64,000 bases of DNA from Lindgomyces ingoldianus (Eukaryota; Ascomycota; Dothideomycetes; Pleosporales; Lindgomycetaceae), in assembly GCF_010093535.1 (NCBI RefSeq), contig NW_022985190.1, forward strand, positions 857,247 through 921,246, given 5' to 3'. The notes under the pieces were generated by a model. It had not been told where the DNA came from and ran no database searches. It saw only the letters and a list, made by a program, of their open reading frames with translations. Positions 57,971 through 64,000 of the stretch are shown here, one piece after another (position 1 is the stretch's first letter; each line of letters opens with the position of its first letter). A program made the position numbers and the translations under genes.

Positions 57971-59828
57971 ACGTACCTAACAGGTTAGCCGGCCACACAG
58001 GTTAGCTAGCTACTTTTACTAAGCCTCTACCACACTCTACCTATCCACATAATGCTTTAACAACAACACTGGATTAAATCTTCTAAAGAATGTTAAATAT
58101 AGCTTACTTTTTAAGCTTTTAAATAAAACTTAAAACTTTTCTTATAACATGCTATAGCTATTTATAATGTTTTTTATATAACACTAAGTAATTAACGCGC
58201 TAGATAGCCTTTATAAGCAGAATGCTAGCCTAAATTAAGGAATCTAACTAAGCTTAAAAAAAGGTAGTTATTAAGTATATACTTAAGCTTATTATATATA
58301 GATTTCTTTTTAGGCTTACAGCTATAGCTAATATAGCTAATTCCTTACGCGCAGAGCGTAATTTAGGCTAGGTTAGCTTAAACTAGCCTAGTGTATAAGT
58401 TAAGCACTACTTTAAGTTTATAATAAAGTTTAATTATAAGTATAAGTATAAAAAAGCACTTTATAAAAATCTAGAGGTTATTTAAAGCTAGTTTTACCTA
58501 GTAGCTAATATAAAAGCTAAGTATAGTATTTAAAATAAAAACATGTATAACTTTAATAAGTAAAGCTTTATAATAAGCTAAATATTAACTAAAGTAGTTA
58601 TTATAGCTTTAAAAAAAATAAAAATAGCTAAAAGTAATATAGTAAAGTAATAAAAAGTAAATAATAGTTATTTAAAGCATTAATGTAATAAGGTAGGCTA
58701 TTTTACTTTTTATTATGTTTAAAGGCTGCTATTTCTTTTTTGCTTAGTATAAAAAAAAGAATCTACCTTAGAACTAGGTTATTATAGTCTTTAAAAACAG
58801 CTAGATAATAAATAAGCTTAGGCTGTAGTAGTTAAAGCACTTTAATAAGCATATAAAAAAAAGGTTATAAGTGCTTATTAGCTTTTATTATTAATAGCTA
58901 TAAAAGCTATAACTTACTTAATTTCTAGTAGTACTATAAAAAGAATAAAATTATTACTATTTATATGCCTTTACACTTATTACACTTTTTATAGCTTTTT
59001 AATGTAGGTTGTTTTGCGTCTTTAAAAAAAGTATATAAGTGCTAAGCTAAAAATCTTATATATAACTAAATTACTTATATTATAAAACTTAAGATCCTAC
59101 TATGCTTTATACACGCTTATAATGCAGTAATTACTTTTAGTAATATCTAAAAAAGGTTTTAAAGCGCTAGTTTAGTCTTATTTAACTTAAAATAAGTTAA
59201 AATAGCTTTTAACATCTAGTTACATACTTTATTACTACTACTACTTATTAATAATAAGCTTTAGCAGTTATAAACTCTAAGTAATACTTTTAAATTTAAG
59301 TTATAATTAATGTTTATAAAAGTAAAAATTTAAAAGCATATAAATAGCTTACTAACATTTATAGTAAAAGCCTTTAAAAAAGTCTTAAAAAATGCAGCAA
59401 TTATTACAGATAAGCTAGTATTAGTGTAAAAGAAGATTATAAAGCTTTAAGTAGTAAATAGAGCTACTACATAACATAAATTATATAAAAAAAGTAAATT
59501 TAAGTAGAAAAGACTTTAATAGTTAAAAATAAAGCTTATTTAACTACTCTAAAAGAGTTTAGAGCGTATAGTAATAGAAAAAAGCTAAAAACACAAGTGC
59601 GCGCTAAAAAAGGTAAGCTAAGTTAAAGGCAATATAAGTAGTGTAATTAAACTAGGCATAACTTATATATATATAAAAAAGTAGTAAAAGTAAACTCTAA
59701 ATAATATCTTATGTTGTATTACTTTATATAGGGCTAAAGTAGCCTGTTTTGCGCTAGAATAGAGTGGTTTTAGTATAGGCTTAGCAAAAGTAGCCGGCTA
59801 ACCTGTGTAGCCAGCCAACCTGTTAGGT
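57971..59828 (+). mobile_element. pogo-A copy, right end cut by copia-delta insertion
   Basis: Left end ACGTACCTAACAGG after TA; collinear with 3515-5355. The right terminus reads CCTGTTAGGT and then jumps into the LTR at 59829. TAGGT is the expected TSD; the last bases (ACGT) should follow the far end of copia-delta. Confidence 0.75.
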
Positions 59829-60250
59829 TGTCAGATTGAAGCACTTGTTTCTAGGCTTCCTGAGATGAATGATGGGTTTGGATATGATGTATGGGATGAT
59901 TGATTGATTGTATTGATCGTGTTGATTTATCGATCCTTTTTCTGCTCTACTCGTGTTGCTCGGCTTTTTGTTCTGCCGATCCGAGTCCCTCGCGCACTAG
60001 CCCTATGCGCGACCAGCTTGCAACATGCTGCAATTTGCTGCAAAATGCTGTAACATGCTGCAATTTGCTGCAATTTGCTGCAAAATGCTGTAACATGCTG
60101 CAATTTGCTGCAATTTGCTGCAACATGCTGCAAAATGCTGCAAAATGCAGCAATTTGCAGCAACATACTGTTCGAGCTTATTGCTCGTACCATGTAGCAG
60201 CTTTCGTCAAACGTTCCTCCTGTCTTGACAGTAGGTGCGCATATCTGACA
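59829..60250 (-). repeat. 3' LTR of copia-delta with 10-bp TGCTGCAANN array
   Basis: The array at about 60018-60170 has roughly 16 units with variants TT, AA and CA at the last two positions; the last units switch to TGCAGCAANN. The 153-codon Cys/Gln-rich frame over it (59900-60361) is a translation of the array and runs past the LTR. Confidence 0.85.
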
Positions 60251-62906
60251 CACCCCCTCAGCTTGGACATGCTTCAAGCTAGTTCCCAATTGCGCAACCT
60301 TAGTATGCTTCCAGGGCTTCCATTCTTGCTTCAATCTCTTCCATATCCGCTTCCTAACTAACTATCCTCTCCCTGACGTTAACTAGCCGAATTTGCTGAA
60401 GAAAGCTTAGCTATTTGCTGGCTAGAAGCGCTTTAGTAAGTCTGTCTGCAAGCATCTTGCTAGAGGGGACATGGACAACCTTAATTGTTTGTTAAGAGAC
60501 TTCCTGTCAGAGCTAGTAGTTATAGATGTTGACATGTCAGAGCTTAGTTTAAAGTTAAGATATCTCTTTGTTTACTAGTTAAATTGTCTGCTTGTTGTTG
60601 CACTAGATTGTAATAGTTAAATTAGGCAGCTTAACCTGCAGTTTATTAAGAAGCATTCTTATAAACATAGCTTCCTTAGCAACTTAGAACAGTGTAAGTA
60701 ATTCTGCTTTTATTATTAATGTTATAACTATATCTTGTTTATTTACTTACTATGCAATCTATCTGCTAAATAGTTAAATAACATAGCCTTAAAAGCTCTT
60801 TCTATTTAGTGTATTATCTATAAATAACGCATTACTTGCTACTACAAGGTAGTCTTCTCCTCTTAATTAGAGTGCGTACGTCTGTGTCGCATGTAGGTAT
60901 AGGATGACTTAATTAGCTGCATCCTAATAGTTAGATGCGGGATTTGTGAGAAACTGTGCAAGGCGTAATGTAGCAAAGGTAATGTCTAGTCTTATAGTAA
61001 CTACTGTAAAAAGTAGAGATCTAATCTTCTGCTAATATTAATTTACTTTTAATAGGGTTATAAAACTAGATTACAGCATAAGTTTAATCCTACTTATAGG
61101 TGTAGCATGCTGTAGGTCTTTTCTGTTAGCTAGCCTAGCTATCTTATTAATATATAAGGCTTATAATAGCTAAATTATTTATTACTGTTAATTTCTAATA
61201 ATCTTAACTTCTAGAAACTATTATAGGTCTTTACCTTCTATTAGGGTATACTTCTTTTATAACTAGTCTACTACACGCTGTGCATCTGCTTTAGAGCCTT
61301 TTCTGTACGCAATAATAAGGTTGTCTATGTAGAAAAAGACAAATATTCTAGCTTTAGTTATGTAGTAGAGTTTATGTAGAACAGCTAAAAACCTAAGGCC
61401 TTTAAAAGTTATTATAAAATAGTGTTGCTAAAGTAAAGAAGAAATTTATAGGCTATATAGTGCCTTTTAAAGCTTTAGTATTATACCTAGTTTCTAATAG
61501 CCTCTTAGCATCTGCATGTAGATATTACAGTTAATTGCTGCATGTATAAACGCATTAGTTATGTTATATTATTTAAGCTCTAGGTTAAAGCGTGCAGATA
61601 TTACTATTAGCATTTAAAATAAGCATTCTACTAGGGTGGCAGCGTAGGTATCTTATATAGTAATGTTTCTTTATTAATTACTATAGACTACTAGTTGCGC
61701 CTTGCATCTTTGCAATCTGTAGTGCTTATTAAGCTTATAGGTGTACACCTATATACAATCTAGGATCTGCTGTTTAGCTGCCTTAATTAGCTTTATCTAG
61801 ACCTCTATTTAGAATTTTATTGTCTAATAACTGTCTAGGTGTGTTCTTTCTGCTGCCTTAAACATCTTATATAAAGAGTACTCCTCTAGTTGCTTTTAAG
61901 TTAATAGTAGAGGTAGTAGCTAGCTTTTATAAAGTGTCTTTCTTTTAAATAGAATCTTTCTTAATGCTACTTTATTTAGTGTCTTGCTGCTATGCTGTTT
62001 TACACTTTTAAATCTTATGCTAGCTATAAAGGCTGCAGCCTATAGTACAGTCTTTAATAACTTTATTTAGCTTAGCTTTAGTGCTGCTCTAGCTATTAAC
62101 TATATAAGCAATGCTATAGGTGGCAGAGTATTTAGAGAAGATAGATAGTTATCTCTAATTTTTCTTTCTTAATAGTAGCCTAGTAGGTCTACTTTGTTAA
62201 AATTTAATGTATTGTCTATAGTGTTATCTTTATAGAACAACTCTGTCTTTAGCTAATAACTAAGTATTAAAAGCTTAATTATTCTAATGTATGTAGTAAT
62301 CTTTTTTACTATATTATACATAAAGTTATCTATTAGGTTTTTAGGCTTACTACTAAAGATTAAGTGTTTATTAAAAATAATGTTATGTGTATAGATTACT
62401 TTTGCTAGCAGTAGTATCTATATGTAGTAGATGTTTAATAATTAGTACTTAACTAGATATCTAATCTACACCTTTAGGTCTAGCCTCTGTAGCTTAGATT
62501 TATTCTAATGTGTGTTATTAGTTATTATAAATGCTTTGCAGCTATAGGCTTTTAAATATGTAAAGCTTAGCTTTTAAATTAACATAACAACTCTATTATT
62601 TAAAGCTACTTATGTAAAGAAGATCTTATATAGTGTCTTCTAGTTATTAGCATAGTTTAGCGTCTAATTGTATAGGTATACGCTAGCTCTAGTAATGTAT
62701 AGCTATACGTCCTATAGTAGGTTAGCATCTAGTTGCATAGCCTATAACTTCTTCTTATTTACACCCTCTAAGCGTTTAGCTCCTCTGTTCTAGGCTTGTG
62801 TATCTAGTGCTAAAGGCTTAATAGTTATTTTATACAATGCTAGCTAGTGTTCTACCTCTAGTTTTACTATTGTAATCTTATTATTAGCTTTAATAACTAT
62901 TACAGT

Positions 62907-63328
62907 TGTCAGATATGCGCACCTACTGTCAAGACAGGAGGAACGTTTGACGAAAGCTGCTACATAGTACGAGCAATAAGCTCGAACAGTATGTTGCTGC
63001 AAATTGCAGCATGTTGCAGCATTTTGCAGCATTTTGCAGCATTATGCAGCATGTTGCAGCAAATTGCAGCAAATTGCAGCATATTGCAGCATTTTGCAGC
63101 ATTTTGCAGCATGTTGCAGCAAATTGCAGCAAATTGCAGCATGTTGCAAGCTGGTCGCGCATAGGGCAAGTGCGCGAGAGACTCGGATCGGCAAAACAAA
63201 AAGCCGAGCAACACGAGTAGAGCAGAAAAAGGATCGATAAATCAATACAATCAAACAATCATCCCATACATTATATCTAAACCCATCATTCATCTTAGGA
63301 AGCCTAGAAACAGTGCTTTAATCTAACA
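62907..63328 (+). mobile_element. Solo LTR of copia-delta family, 422 bp, TSD ACAGT
   Basis: Starts TGTCAGATATGCGC, ends AATCTAACA; TSD ACAGT at 62902-62906 and 63329-63333. Opposite orientation to the host element, so the two are not an LTR pair. Confidence 0.85.
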
Positions 63329-63662
63329 ACAGTAATGTTATAATAGTTCTTTAAAAAAAGGTAAAGATTATAAAAGCTTTAATAATTAATTTAGTAGGCC
63401 TATTATTTTTAAAGTAAAGGTCCTACTAAAGGCTAGAATACTTATTAGTAATTAGCATTTAACTCTGCTCTTTTGTAATGCTTTATGCTTTATATGCATA
63501 GAAATTAATTAACAGTCTTTTGCTAGGTCTACTATTACTAATTTATAGTGCACAGCTAATTTATTGTTGTATCTTAGCTCTGCTACACAAGTTACATTAG
63601 ACTGTTGTAATTTCTTTAATTTACACCCCCTTCGCTTGCTGTATAAGGTGTTAAAGTGTAGC

Positions 63663-64000
63663 TGTAAAGATGGGATGGTAAATAGCACGGATAGCACTGA
63701 GAGCAAGCTTTCGGAGAAAGATAGGAGTGTATTGTAAGAGAGACGAATCGCTGCCAAGCTTCGCTTGTCAGGATTCATGCTTATATACGAAGCACAGGTC
63801 ATACGACCTCCAAACAGGTCAGGTGAGGCCATACTGGCCCGTTCTGGGACATCCGGCCTTACATTATCCCCCCTCATAGTAGTCCTACGACTCGGAGGAT
63901 AGAACAGATAACAATAGGCCCAAGTGGCACAAGAGAGTGTCACATGATGCCCCGAAGACTTGCTCCTGCCCATTTCAGTCGATTCCATGCGAGTTCATTT
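63663..64000 (-). mobile_element. LTR element, 3' LTR and start of interior at window edge
   Basis: 3' LTR 63663-63863 (201 bp, same family as 29667 and 44093). On the minus strand it is preceded by the polypurine tract GAGGGGGGATAA (63864-63875). The interior 63864-64000 is GC-normal and continues past the edge. The flank GTAGC (63658-63662) should recur at the far end. The 159-codon frame 63509-63988 crosses the LTR border and may include a few real C-terminal codons of the element, but is not called. Confidence 0.7.

Larger units (their letters stand above)
59829..63662 (-). mobile_element. copia-delta: Ty1/copia element, minus strand, 5' part outside window
   Basis: 3' LTR 59829-60250 (422 bp, TGTCAGAT..ATCTGACA), preceded on the minus strand by the polypurine tract AGCTGAGGGGGTG (60251-60263). 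The minus strand encodes a decayed pol. About 62640-62800 reads as integrase (AxNRGAKRLEGVNKKKL, then ASVYLYN*TLNYANN). About 61300-61345 reads FVFFYIDNLIIAYRKGSK, where copia reverse transcriptase has Y-V-D-D. Stops are frequent. A solo LTR of its own family (62907-63328) is inserted in it, and another LTR element starts at 63663. Confidence 0.8.

Noticed and set aside
59900..60361. 153-codon Cys/Gln/Asn-rich open frame (and similar ones at 19580-19893, 62844-63293 on both strands)
   Set aside because: They are translations of the 10-bp TGCTGCAANN array within copia-delta LTRs; open on both strands because the array lacks stops.
59829..63328. The two 422-bp LTRs as a pair bounding one element
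   Set aside because: They are in opposite orientation, and the right one has its own perfect TSD ACAGT, so it is a separate solo LTR.

Overview
The window is from a filamentous ascomycete (Pezizomycotina). The genes have short spliceosomal introns (about 45-105 bp, GT..AG, CTAAC-like branch points). They sit in GC-normal islands separated by long AT-rich tracts whose repeats look mutated by RIP: TpA-rich, with TAA/TAG where CAA/CAG is expected. Such a two-compartment genome is known in Dothideomycetes such as Leptosphaeria, but I cannot name the species.

Layout. 1-30.8 kb: a nest of transposons in AT-rich DNA. 30.9-35.4 kb: gene island with SEC9 and a nucleotide-sugar 4,6-dehydratase. 35.9-37.0 kb: a 1.1 kb fold-back element. 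37.0-41.6 kb: island with one secreted subtilisin-like protease. 41.6-44.3 kb: repeats. 44.6-50.6 kb: island with VPS10. 50.6-64 kb: repeats, ending in a Ty1/copia relic and the edge of another LTR element. All four host genes read on the minus strand. SEC9 (exocytic t-SNARE) and VPS10 (Golgi-endosome sorting receptor) are secretory-pathway housekeeping genes; the protease is a likely cargo of that pathway, but no operon-like linkage is implied.

The repeats can be resolved by their ends. LTR elements here start TG, end CA and mostly have 5-bp target site duplications (TSDs). Fot1/pogo-type elements have ACGTAC.. termini at TA. Joining the outer pieces gives a history at least six insertions deep on the left: pogo-B' contains copia-alpha, which contains pogo-B, which contains copia-beta, which contains copia-gamma, which contains a solo LTR. 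Two miniature LTR retrotransposon (TRIM) families are visible. TRIM1 (17722-18133 and 52581-53005) has 75-77 bp LTRs, a primer-binding site complementary to the anticodon arm of initiator tRNA-Met, an internal pol III-like A/B box, a G-rich polypurine tract and perfect TSDs. Copia-alpha and copia-beta carry an extra antisense reading frame between pol and the 3' LTR. A recurrent 1.1 kb fold-back element is an inverted duplication of the 5' end of pogo-B.

All coordinates, splice sites and TSDs were read by eye; family assignments come from recalled motifs, not searches.
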